Shown here: in pieces, positions 34,198-44,628 of the stretch
Layout: each line of letters starts with the position of its first letter
Position numbering within the stretch: position 1 is the stretch's first letter
Source: Blattamonas nauphoetae
Taxonomy: Eukaryota > Preaxostyla > Oxymonadida
Length of the DNA: 64,000 nucleotides
Direction: 5' to 3'
Assembly (NCBI GenBank): GCA_033064195.1
Contig: JARBJD010000097.1
Location: forward strand, 169,203 to 233,202
Translations under genes and position numbers: made by a program
The notes under the pieces: generated by a model
The model's input: only the letters and a program-made list of their open reading frames with translations
Databases searched by the model: none
What the model was told of the DNA's origin: nothing

Positions 34198-35095
34198 ATT
34201 CTCCTTCATTCGACATGATTAAGGTGTTTTCCATTTTTCTGACTCTTCATCCAATCTTTTCCGTCTGATTTCTTCTTTCAGCGATCCTTCTTCGCTCAAA
34301 CTAACACGTTCCCCCAAAATTGTGCAAGTACCTCGTTCTAACACATCATTTGAAGCTGACCTCCATCGTTTGAACAGTGTATATATTCTCATCTTCGCTT
34401 TCCAAGTCCGTTTTATTTCAACTCAGATCTATCAATGACACTTGACATCTCTATGTTTTATTGTGATTTCGAGTTTTTTCATCTCTTTTCCTTCAGCTGT
34501 ATCATTCAGATCTGGTAGTCTCGTTCTTCTCTTCTCACAGTGAACTTGCGTTTTCTGATCTGCCTCCCTCCTCTGTAGCAAACCATTAAAAGTGTCGTTC
34601 CTTCATTTCCACGTCACAAACACGCCATTCTGACACACACCAGAAATTTCATAGAGATCTTTTATGTTTGAAGTGAGATATCCAAAATAAGCTTTTCACG
34701 GTTTTTTGGATGATATATGTTTTCAATTCGCATTTCTCTCACAAATCCGTTTTTTTATGTCGTTTACCACCACCTCTTTGATTTCTGAAACGTTGTGAAG
34801 AAAAAAAAGTGATAAAATGTCCAGATCCTATAAGAGCTCAATCGAACGCGATCAAAGCAAAATCTACAAAATTTAGCACTTTTCAGTCCTGAAAGCAGAT
34901 GAATGCAAATTGTGCAATTTTTAATTTTTTGTAACGCACCATAGTGTAAAGTAACATTTCATTTAGAATCACCCATTTGTGTCGCATTGGGCTTCTTTTC
35001 TTCTGACTCCCTGCATACTACTACTCTTCCTTGTCTCTTCTGAACAAAATAATGGAAGAATAAAAAAAAACTGGAAGATCAAGCTTGTGGATATA
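34198..35095. other. AT-rich spacer without a recognisable gene
   Basis: About 0.9 kb of AT-rich sequence with homopolymer runs. No frame over 62 codons, no RNA gene motif. It ends at a TA dinucleotide that flanks the transposon starting at 35096. Confidence 0.5.
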
Positions 35096-37480
35096 GGGGG
35101 TGCATTAATTACGTCCCCTCAGGTTTTTTCAATATCTGTTAAGTTAACCTTACTGGATTTTTCGTGAATGTCTTAAACATTGGTAAGTCATGTTTCTGTT
35201 CAAATTTTCGATATTTTGTGTGATAGATCTCTCAATTCACTCATTTCTGATGGTGATTGACGAATATTTTCAGCTATGAGAAACACTTCCAGAAATCATT
35301 TCATTATCAGAGTTCTTTTCAACTCTTTTATCGTGCAGTGTTCTAAAAATGTAAAATAAGAGCCTCATTCACATGTGTGGTGGAAAAATGAAAAGTCATT
35401 CGTTTTTCATTGGAAGGTATGAAAGTTGAGTTTTATCACCGATATCACTTATGTCATCTTCTTCTAATCTTAGAAAGACGTAAAAATGTTCAAAATGAGA
35501 CTTGAATCGAATCACTTTCAAGATCCACGAAGAAATCAGTGAAAACTCTAACCATGGTTGAAAATTCCATATGTTGAGGAAACGTGTATTTCTTCCCCTA
35601 TTTCCAGAAACGAAAACTGATTTTGAGAAATGAAAATCGCAATACCTCTTTCGAGAGGATCGATTGATGAAGCGAACGAAAAGATGCATGGTTTCGTTGA
35701 AATCGACTGTCATTGACTTTAATCATCTTTGAAGCATGTTTTGAGAGTGTCTTTCGGAATGGAGATGTGGATAGACATATGGGAATCTGTGTTGTTGACG
35801 GTGGTGTGGATCCTCCACTTACCTTCCAATGGGAAGATATTTGTTTATTCTTCAACAATTTGTGTCTTTTTCATGTACCATGCGGATCTAACCCGACCAC
35901 ATGGATCTAACCCGACCACAAAAGACACTTTTTTCGACTCAAATCTCAATCCATCCCAGATTTCTCCCAACCCACGTTTGAGTGAGTCCAACCCATTTGG
36001 AGATTGGATTCCTCCCTCCCCCATGAATCATCGAGGGAGAAATCGAACTTCCAAAATAGGATTCCAGGGCTGGGGCGCCTATTTGGGAGTCAGGGTATCG
36101 ACCCTTTTTTGGCTCCAAAATAGGAGGTTCTTAATATTTAAGCTTAGGGAATCCAAACTTCAGAACCACTTTTCTCCACGCCTGTTCAAGATTTTTCTTT
36201 TTCGTTTCATTTCTGGTGGTTTGGGATGGTTTTCTCTCGAAATGACAATTTTTCGAAAAATGAAAAATCCTGGGGGGACCTGGGTGGAAATTTAGGGTCA
36301 AATACTGATTTCCCTGTATAACAAGCTTAGGATCTTGAAAACTTGTTTTGATCATATCTCCACAACCAGACATAGTTCGGACATGAAGTTTTCACCAATA
36401 TGGATCTTTTGTTGAGAATTAATTTTTTCTGAAAATTTTGAAAAATTTCGATGACTTCCTATTTTGGCATTTTACAGATTTTTCCGTCAATGAGTCTAGT
36501 CCCGTTCAAGAATTTTCATTAATATTAAGTTTTGATGAAAAATCATTGTTTGTATTCATTCGGACCTGGGTTGACATTGATTTAATTGAATTTGATGTCA
36601 GATTTAAAACATGAAGCAGAGTTAGTTAAGAAAGATTAAATTGTCGAAAAATCAGCAAAAATTTATCTCAACTGCCGCAAGGGGATTTTTTTCAAAATTT
36701 TCAGAAAAAATTAATTCTCAACAAAAGATCCATATTGGTGAAAACTTCATGTCCGAACTATGTCTGGTTGTGGAGATATGATCAAAACAAGTTTTCAAGA
36801 TCCTAAGCTTGTTATACAGGGAAATCAGTATTTGACCCTAAATTTCCACCCAGGTCCCCCAGGATTTTTCATTTTCGAAAAATTGTCATTTCGAGAGAAA
36901 ACCATCCCAAACCACCAGAAATGAAACGAAAAGAAAAATCTTGAACAGGCGTGGAGAAAAGTGGTTCTGAAGTTTGGATTCCCTAAGCTTAAATATTAAG
37001 AACCTCCTATTTTGGAGCCAAAAAAGGGTCGATACCCTGACTCCCAAATAGGCGCCCCAGCCCTGGAATCCTATTTTGGAAGTTCGATTTCTCCCTCGAT
37101 GATTCATGGGGGAGGGAGGAATCCAATCTCCAAATGGGTTGGACTCACTCAAACGTGGGTTGGGAGAAATCTGGGATGGATTGAGATTTGAGTCGAAAAA
37201 AGTGTCTTTTGTGGTCGGGTTAGATCCATGTGGTCGGGTTAGATCCGCATGGTATTTGAATCCGTAGAATGGACATCCTCTTAAAATAATGTGATAGTTG
37301 ATTGGGATTCGTGTGTCTGAAACAGGAACTCTGCTGAAAATCGTAAATTAAGAAGTATCATTGTGAAAAGTGTTCACTAATCTGAGCATCACAGATGTTT
37401 ATGACTCATATCGGTATTGGTCATTGTCTTCATTCATCATATATCGAGAAAACCTGAGGGGACGTAATTAATGCACCCCC
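35096..37480. mobile_element. TA-flanked DNA transposon remnant inserted in a zinc-finger gene
   Basis: Both ends carry the same ~34-bp inverted repeat beginning GGGGGTGCATTAATTACGTC, and both are bordered by TA (35094-35095 and 37481-37482), as expected of Tc1/mariner-like insertions. The outer part (35130-35877 and 37253-37445) has no transposase frame, so it is a non-autonomous or gutted copy. A second palindromic element (35878-37252) sits inside it. The right end cuts into the C-terminus of a C2H2 zinc-finger gene, whose frame runs on into the repeat. Confidence 0.6.
35878..37252. mobile_element. nested palindromic element with ~570-bp inverted arms and TA flanks
   Basis: The left arm 35878-36445 and the right arm 36685-37252 are near-perfect inverted copies around a ~240-bp AT-rich centre. 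The tips read CCATGCGGATCTAACCCGAC and contain a GGATCTAACCCGACCAC unit twice. TA borders both ends (35876-35877, 37253-37254). There is no coding capacity: frames in the arms mirror each other. The close match between arms suggests a recent arrival or repair between arms. Best read as a long-arm MITE of the Tc1/mariner type. Confidence 0.65.
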
Positions 37481-37846
37481 TATAGTTCGTTCGTGTTTTC
37501 TGCAAGTAGATGAATCTGAAAAAGCTTTGAGACATCCAGGAAATCGACATTTGTATGGTTTCTCGCCAGTGTGGGTTCGTTTGTGGTCTTTAAGATAAGA
37601 TATCCGTGAGAAAGCTTTTCCACATCCAGCATAAGTGCATTTGTATGGTCGTTCGCCAGTGTGGATTGGTTGATGTCTTTTCAGAGTAGCTGGATCAGAA
37701 AAGGCGGATTCGCATCCAGGATATTGGCACTTGTAGGGTCTCTCACCAGTGTGGGTTCGTTCGTGTGTTTTGAGATTTGTGAAATTATTCGTCGCATATT
37801 CACAATACGAGCACTGATGTTGCTTCACGGACATGGATAGTCTCAC
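37430..37846 (-). CDS. C2H2 zinc-finger protein, 3' end replaced by transposon
   Basis: Four Cys2-His2 fingers in tandem: CSYCEYATNNFTNLKTHERTH, then two YPGCESAF/YAGCGKAF-type TFIIIA-like fingers and a FPGCLKAF finger that stops at KHERT. They are joined by TGERPYK/TGEKPYK linkers typical of DNA-binding arrays. The expected final His and linker are missing because the frame passes into the transposon end at 37480 and reads 17 foreign residues. Nothing resembling more fingers is found beyond the other end of the transposon. Start taken at MRLSMSVKQHQC; a shorter start at MSVKQ is possible. Likely a nuclear DNA-binding factor, now truncated. Confidence 0.8.
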   Translation of the reverse strand: MRLSMSVKQHQCSYCEYATNNFTNLKTHERTHTGERPYKCQYPGCESAFSDPATLKRHQPIHTGERPYKCTYAGCGKAFSRISYLKDHKRTHTGEKPYKCRFPGCLKAFSDSSTCRKHERTIGGALITSPQVFSIYDE

Positions 37847-38169
37847 TGAGCGAGCACTCTAAATACCATGTTGAGAATAGCGAATGTTTGAAAAAAGATC
37901 ATAAATGTTGGGCTTGATCCTCCACTTTCATCTTCGTTTCGTTCACGATTCAGCGAGCAGCTATCACGATGATGATTCATGATGTCAGACAGAAAAGATG
38001 ATTCAAACGATGCAATTGGAAAAAAATGAAGAGATCAGAGAACCATTCTTCGATGTTTTCAAAAAAGACTCATAGTAAAAAACACATCAATGCAAGTGAA
38101 AGGTAAATAAAACGAAGATGTACGGCACTCTTTGCAAATGAACGAGAAGATAACGAAATCAGTAGTCCA
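37847..38169. other. spacer between zinc-finger and beta-helix genes
   Basis: No gene seen. The zinc-finger gene would be transcribed from here leftwards; no core promoter motif was recognised. Confidence 0.4.
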
Positions 38170-40002
38170 TTATATCTTGTTGATACTCTGATCAACACCC
38201 ACTTGTTCCGCAGGCATTCCCGGGTACTGCGACGCCTGGGTGGGCTGATCAACAGGTTGAGTGTAGACATACTGTTGTGGAAATTGTTGATAGTTGATTT
38301 GGGTCTGAGGAGCGTTCTGGCCCTGGAGAAGAGGTTGGGACGGATCGGCCTGATTCGGTGGGACAGCATAGGATTGCTGGGGTGCGGTGGCAAATGTTTG
38401 TCGTGGTTGAGCTTCAATGTGTTGATATTCGGCGTGCTTTCTCTTCCGCCCGCATCCACACGCCACGCAGCACCCACAGCAACAGCAGAGGCAGGGGATG
38501 AGGATGCAGAGGGCGAGGCCGACGCAGCCACAGACAACTGAAATGATAATAATCTGTTTGGCCATTGGGCTGCGGGAATTCGTCCATTCAGTGCCTACAT
38601 TGAACGGGAGGATCCAAACACCATAACCAAGCACGGTGCTTGTACACTTCACGAAATCCGACTTCTGCACGCGATACTTCGTCGAGTTCTCGTATGAGAA
38701 CAGCACATCAGGTCCTTCGCCCTTGCTTGCCTCGTTGTCAGTAAACGTGTCCTCGCTGAAAGTCACGCGCGTATTGTCCGCTTTATCAACAAAAACGGCC
38801 CCTCCGTTGTTAATTGCTCCACTTCTCGTGAACTTTCCATAAGCAATGTTGATTTCGTCGGCGTTGGACACGAACAGCGCTCCTCCATTCTCGTTCGCTC
38901 TCGAGTCGTTCACTTCAACTTGCGAGAAGTGCAGCTTCTCCACCACTCCGCCTGCGAACACGAACCCTCCGCATTTCCCTGCCGACGCGCTCTTACTGGA
39001 AACAAGCTGGAAGTCCAGTGTCGTGTGGCCGTTCACATATATCCACCCTCCGCTTCCGGATCCCGCTGTGGAGTGTTCAGCCTCGGTGTGGTGGATTGTG
39101 AGCGAGCTTTGATTGTGGGGAAGATAGAGGAACCCTCCATTTGGCCATACTTCGGTTGCGTTTGTGAACTTTGTTGTGCACAGCCGAATGAACACTACCG
39201 ATTTTGGAGCGAAGGCAACGTTGTTAGAATGTCGAATGGCGTTTGCACTGTCTTCAATTGCCACGTTGATCAGGTTCAGTTTGGATGCTTGCATTCCAAA
39301 CACCAGCGCCCCACTCAGCGCACCGTCCACGTTCGAAATCTTCGATTTCTGAATCGAAAGTTCGCGATCGGGTGTTCCTTCAATGGCTTCCTTTGGGAGA
39401 GGGTCCTCATTTTCGCATCTGATAGTGATGAAGGACGTGTTCAGCACGGACACATTCTGGACGTCTGCGCCAGCCAGTAATGGGTTCTGGGAGAGGAGGC
39501 TCAAGCGAGTAAACGAGCAGTGTTGCACGATGAGGGAGAGAGCTGCTTCATTGTCTCCAGGGGCACCTTGGATCAGCGATGACGAGAATTTCTTGTCGGC
39601 GATTGTCATTGTTTTCACGAGTAGTTGGCTCTTTGATCCTTCCAGAATCGGATATTTCATTTCTTGAAAATCAAATTCGCATTCTGTCAAGTTTAATGTG
39701 GATTCCTTGGCTTTGGCGAAGACAACAAGTTGAGATGGTCGAATGCGAATCGAGACCAGTGAGAGTGATGAGTTCTCCAGATTAAAGGCACTTTCTTCGA
39801 AATCATGTAGCTCCAGTGTTACTGTGGACACATTTCCAATGAATGCCAAGTTTCGGTCTTTCAAGTGCAGGTCGCGAGAAATGTATTCCCCGAACTCCAA
39901 TTTGATCTCTGTCGCATCATCCGCATGCTCCTTAATCACATCCTGAAGGTCGATGCTATCCGAATGGATTCGGGCAAAAACAACGATGAGAGATATGAAC
40001 AT
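38170..40002 (-). CDS. type I membrane protein with parallel beta-helix ectodomain
   Basis: 610 residues, apparently intact. An N-terminal signal peptide (MFISLIVVFARIHS) is followed by ~440 residues of beta-helix coils with repeated GGxxF/Y/V turns (PNGGFLYL, GSGGWIYV, CGGFVFAGG, NGGALFVSNAD, NGGAVFVDKAD) and asparagine ladders, as in bacterial Pmp-like and protist surface proteins. A single membrane helix (IIIISVVCGCVGLALCILI) comes next, then a cluster of about 11 cysteines likely to be palmitoylated, a basic stop-transfer stretch (GCGRKRKH), and a Gln/Pro-rich cytoplasmic tail of ~90 residues. Probably displayed on the cell surface for adhesion or food capture; the ligand is unknown. Ends in TAA. 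Confidence 0.85.
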   Translation of the reverse strand: MFISLIVVFARIHSDSIDLQDVIKEHADDATEIKLEFGEYISRDLHLKDRNLAFIGNVSTVTLELHDFEESAFNLENSSLSLVSIRIRPSQLVVFAKAKESTLNLTECEFDFQEMKYPILEGSKSQLLVKTMTIADKKFSSSLIQGAPGDNEAALSLIVQHCSFTRLSLLSQNPLLAGADVQNVSVLNTSFITIRCENEDPLPKEAIEGTPDRELSIQKSKISNVDGALSGALVFGMQASKLNLINVAIEDSANAIRHSNNVAFAPKSVVFIRLCTTKFTNATEVWPNGGFLYLPHNQSSLTIHHTEAEHSTAGSGSGGWIYVNGHTTLDFQLVSSKSASAGKCGGFVFAGGVVEKLHFSQVEVNDSRANENGGALFVSNADEINIAYGKFTRSGAINNGGAVFVDKADNTRVTFSEDTFTDNEASKGEGPDVLFSYENSTKYRVQKSDFVKCTSTVLGYGVWILPFNVGTEWTNSRSPMAKQIIIISVVCGCVGLALCILIPCLCCCCGCCVACGCGRKRKHAEYQHIEAQPRQTFATAPQQSYAVPPNQADPSQPLLQGQNAPQTQINYQQFPQQYVYTQPVDQPTQASQYPGMPAEQVGVDQSINKI

Positions 40003-40522
40003 TCTATTGTGATATTCTTAGAATGGGTTCCGATCTCGATATCAACAGGTTATGGGTGATAGTATCTGACAGTCAAACAATTGCTAAATCGCTCAATTTC
40101 ATGTATTATCCACCATCCCTTCATTTGAGACTGATTTTCCAGCATTAATTGTGCAATCAAATTGGAAATGAGTGATATAACTGCCCTCACAGTGAATTAC
40201 ATTTTTTCGGGAAATGGAATGTCGGAACACAAAGTGAGAATGTATAGAGTGGATGTGATTCAGATGCAAACGTAACCGTCCACAGATTGGATTTAACTAT
40301 GTCCGATCGCCAGCAGAATTACATCGATCACCATTTCAGCCAATAATTCAGTTCGCTGTGAGGTGTTGTGGATAGAGTTCTGATCCATGAATGAGAAATG
40401 GTCTGAAGGACTGAGGCAGACCCGTTTCAATCCAAATTGTTCATCTGGGTGTTGTTTTGGGAAAGAGGGAGAGAATAAAGAAGAGTGATGTGAAAGCGAG
40501 TGCAAAGAGAGAAGAGCTCGGA
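40003..40522. other. spacer with 3' flank of SPRY copy 4
   Basis: The right ~70 bp (up to 40522) hold the conserved 3' flank shared by the SPRY family. The rest is the 5' side of the beta-helix membrane gene; no gene is visible. Confidence 0.4.
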
Positions 40523-42675
40523 TTAGTCCATCACCACTTCCACACTCCCTCCAACCATCGACGCCTCTCCAAGCACTTCTGATGACACAATCTCAACTGA
40601 AGCACCAGTTGCGAACATTAGAATGGCGAATCGGAAGGGAACAGGAATGTTGGAGAAGAAGACTGGCTGTGTCTCTCCATCTTGCGACAGCTTCAATGTC
40701 CTCTTTCCTTCTCGTCCATCTGCCTCCATCACCACTCGCTGTCCAACTGTTGCACGCTTGCATGCTGATCCGCGATGTGATTCCTTGTTATGTTGACGTG
40801 TATACAGAAAGTCTGGAAGGAGCTGCCAACTCGCTGCTCTTTTGAGATTTGAGAAGTAACCCTTGTCTTGTGTGGCCTGCTCAACCAAGTCGGCGGCAAT
40901 CAGGCCAACCGGAGAATAATTAATGCACTTTTTTCTGATCACAAACGTGATTCGAACAACGACTGGTCCGAAAGTGAGTGAGAAGAACGACGAGTGATCA
41001 GAGACTCTTTTGGTGAACACATTTCCAGCAATGGTGAAACAGTCTCGCGCGAACACTTCGATTGCTGCTGTTCCTTCCTTCACATTCCTTCGTCGCTCTT
41101 CTTCTTCTTCCTTTCTCTTCCTTTCTTCTTCTCTCATCTTCTCTTCTCGTCTCTGTCTGCCTTCCTCAATCAGTTCCTCGTTCATCTTCTTCATCTCTTC
41201 AATCTCTCTCATCTTCCTCGAGAACTCACTCTGTCTCTCTTCTTCTGCTTTCCTTGCTATTTCTTTCTCCTTCTCTCGTTCAGTTTCCATCTCTCTTCGA
41301 ACAGCTGCCAAGTTAATCCCAATCAATCCAATCTCTTTCTCAGATGACTGGATCGACGATGAGAAGTGGCGAAGGATCATCCCTCCCACTCTGTCCTGCA
41401 ACTGTTGTGTCTTTTCATTTCTCTTCTGCCTCTTTTTGGAGCTCAACGAGTGGCCTAGTGTCACAACTGCCTTTTCGATCCAAGCAAGAGCAAATCCACA
41501 GCGACGAGTCAGCGAGAAGGAATCATCTTTCGGGACGGTGTTTGATTCGGAGGTTGTTGATTTCAATTCGAGAGTTTCCATCACTTCGGTCAATCCACAG
41601 CACAATCGATCCAAAACAGCAAGTGTCGCCAGAACATCCACAGACCCACTTTCACTTTCATCTTCACTTCCACTTTCAATTCGAGTGCAAAGTCTCTCAA
41701 CAATTCCCGAACTCAACACTCCCTCCACTTCCAGACACGAAAGTCTTCCTCCACACAGAAGACTCCAAACACAAATCAAATCATAACAAAACGAAAGAAA
41801 TCAAAACAGTTGAAGAGAGAAGAGAAGAGAAGAAAGAATGATGATGAGAAGTGAAGAGATCAGACCCAAGTGAGTGAGTGGCTGGGGTCGACAACGAACT
41901 GTCTGAATGTTGATCAATCAGACAACAATAATGAGCACAACAACGAGAAGAGAAGAAAGAAGGAGAAAGAGAAGAAAAGTAGAAAGAGAGGAACTAATGG
42001 AGGAGAGCGCAAGGAGAGAAGGAATCAAGTCACTCCGAAGTCGAGGTCGTCCTTCCGACACCGATGTCACCATCACTCCAATCACACTCAACAGAACTCC
42101 CTGAGCACACATAATCAATCACAAATCAATCAGAAAAGAAATCACAAAATCAAGCAGAAACAAAGTCGAAAAGAGAATCAGAAATATCATCATGGAGAGA
42201 AGAAGAGAGACACACCGAAAGTGTGCTTGCACAGTCCGAAGACAGTCGTTCCGAAAATCTCTCCAGCAATCCACTCCGAATCCCAATCGAACATCGTTCC
42301 TTCATTTTTGTTGGTTCTGAGATACCACATTGAACATGGAAATCATCACATAAAATGTTGAAAATAGACAAAAGAATAATCTTCAAATACATGGAAAATG
42401 CAAACATACCTGATGAAATCGTTGTGAACACAGAAAGAGCGATTTTGTGTTGGACAGTTTCATCGCCATTCTTGAACTCACTTTCACATCTCCTGAATTC
42501 CTCCATCTGAAAGATAATATATGCAAGATAAGTAGTGATCATTGAGAAGAGACATATAGTCACCGAAAGGATGTGAAAATGAACAAGAATGAATCACGAG
42601 AATTGGTCCCATGGGACAATTGAAATGCAACAATGATGCATCAAACCAGTCCGTCAGATGTGTGTCCAGATCCAT
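40523..42675 (-). CDS. coiled-coil/SPRY-like family protein, copy 4
   Basis: Minus-strand copy with an intact start (MDLDTHLTDWFDASLL, exon 42675-42598, ending before GTGATTC) and the same six-exon order as copy 2. Exon 2 reads MEEFRRCESEF; exon 3 KMKERCSIGIRSGLLERF, which carries a Cys where copies 1 and 2 have Ser. The last exon from about 41740 encodes RLSCLEVEGVLSSG, a coiled coil rich in KEEEEERRR and the SPRY-like end. The variable SPRY patch (about 40760-40960) reads VIRKKCINYSP and LLPDFLYTRQHN, unlike the other copies. Together with the neighbouring beta-helix remnant it forms an inverted duplicate of the 20-24 kb block. Confidence 0.72.
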
Positions 42676-42919
42676 CTGTATTTGAAATGGTTGACTGTAC
42701 CTGAGTTGGAAGCATTCGATTGTTTCGACTTTAGAATTGGTTGGATCGTAAGAACCTACATCACAAACTCGATCTTTGTTTTTTTAGCTCGTCCAGAAGA
42801 TCCTGATTCCTCACTTGGTTCTCTCTCGGACTGTTTCGCTCCACAGTGTTCTCACCAAGCTTGAAACACCAAATCGCTCAACACGCCTCTCCAGCCCTAA
42901 AGTGATTCTTGCATCAAAT

Positions 42920-44195
42920 CAATAAGAATCCCGAAATCTGGCGAGCAAGGACAATATTTTGGAATGACAAGGGAATTCCAACACTGTTCTCGTCTTCGAC
43001 TCGATGAACATCTCATCAAATGGAGTTGAATCGCTGCTACGGATCTCGAACTCGACAATTAAAATGGACAACTTGCGACCGGATGAGTGTATACACCAAC
43101 CGAACACACTACATCGCTCGTATTCATCGGAATCTGATGCGGGAGCGATTTCGCTTTTTTCAGTTTGTTCGTGAACCGTGAGACTATCAAACAGTGAAGT
43201 GCGAGTTGGCTCAAAACAATCTCCATTTGTGGTTCCAGGGCGAGAAAACACAGAACATTCAGAAGAAACGATGATCTATGTTGTGGCAAGCGTTCTTCTC
43301 TCGTCGGATTCGATTGTCGGAGCGACAACCTTGATTCAAGCAGAAAGTAGAAATTTGGGACTCTCTGTTTCAGATATGTCAAGCAAGATGGATTCAACTC
43401 GAATCAGATCGTGGAATGGCCTTCTTGCTGACGAACCAAAAGCCGCCACCTCAACATCCGATATGGTCGGAACTGAGACATTCCTGTTCGACTGCAAATT
43501 GAACAACGTGACAGGAGCAACTTCAAACAGATACGCAGATGGAAAATCCTAATAGTGGAGACAGTAGCTTCTGTCCGACTCGATATCAAAAAGTTCGTCT
43601 GTTCTGACTGGAACTTGGATCAGAGACTTCAACGATGGAGGAGACGTGTTGTGTGCAAGCACACCGTTTCTGTCATGCTCAACAAGCACAGCTCATCCGA
43701 TCACTCGCCACTCAATCGAAACCTCGCTTCTTCAGCCCTGTCTGCTCCCAAATCTGCGTCGACGCACCTCCAAAGATGGCAAATTCGAATGGACAGAGTA
43801 GGCATTCAAAGATATGCCCGCGTTTGATTTCTTTGCCGATGGTCATTCTGACCGTTATTTCGACAGAGGAATGCACAACCATTTCGGCACAGCCGCAGAC
43901 ACCATCTCCTTCATCCACTTTTCGTTCACCGACATCGACGGGACTGGTCCGAGTGATGGCTTCAGACAACGAGCCCTCTCGACGATCTGCCTTCGATGCC
44001 CGTCCTCCATCTTCGTCGACGAATGCTGGTTGAACAATTGTTGGAGTGGAGAGAATGCGGGTGCTGTCGCTGTCGCTGTGGCGGTTGAGTTTGGATTTGT
44101 GAAGGCAGGCATGACTTGCTCGTGTTTGTCCGGCAGCTTGACACACAATGGACCGAGTTAGGTTCTCTCTCCCGATCACTTGGGATCCTCGCCAT
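42920..44195 (+). pseudogene. truncated copy of the beta-helix pseudogene
   Basis: Runs head to head with SPRY copy 4. It repeats, in the same order, segments of the pseudogene at 17836-21602: NPEIW...TIFWNDKG, SWNGLLADEPKAATSTSDMV, FLSCS-type coils, PSSIFVDECWLNNCWSGENA and MTCSCLSGSLTHNG. No single frame is intact. It stops abruptly at 44195, where the 44198 terminal-repeat unit begins, so the rest was lost when that element inserted or by recombination there. A dead host gene. Confidence 0.6.
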
Positions 44196-44197
44196 CG

Positions 44198-44290
44198 GGT
44201 AGGTCTAGACTCAGATCCGAAAAAGTCTAGGCGCAGATCTGCAGATCGGTCTAGGCGCAGATCTCGAAGTCTACACGCAGATCTCTCTTT
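44198..44290 (+). repeat. ~90-bp terminal-type repeat, copy 1 of 3
   Basis: Internally repetitive: a TCTAGGCGCAGATCT unit occurs twice around a GATCTGCAGATC palindrome. The same block is at 49483-49575 in direct orientation and at 52925-53022 inverted. It cuts off the beta-helix pseudogene and probably marks the end of a mobile element. Confidence 0.65.
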
Positions 44291-44628
44291 CTTCGTGTTA
44301 TTTTCGACTTTGAATCACATTTTAATCTTCTCAAACCTAAATATAGACATCATATCCTGTTTTTGGGCTTTTCACTTCACTTAACAGCATTATTGCATCA
44401 GTTGATTCAAATCTCGATCAGAACCTGGGTTGATCAAGTCTCATCGCCTGCACAACGAATAACTGCACCTGGCTGGATGCTCCCCAGCAAGTGTTTGGCA
44501 AGATCCGATGATCCGTGACCCTCCTCGGTTTAAGGGTTCTGATCGAATGACCAATTTTCCAAATGACTTGATCGTCACATCTTCATTGTCGTCTATCTTC
44601 TATACCAAAATCTTTGGTGTTAATTAGG
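44291..44628. other. short stretch inside the outer element
   Basis: AT-rich, no gene. The first ~50 bp resemble, in diverged form, the sequence after the 49483-49575 repeat, as if both were sub-terminal sequence of one element family. Confidence 0.35.
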
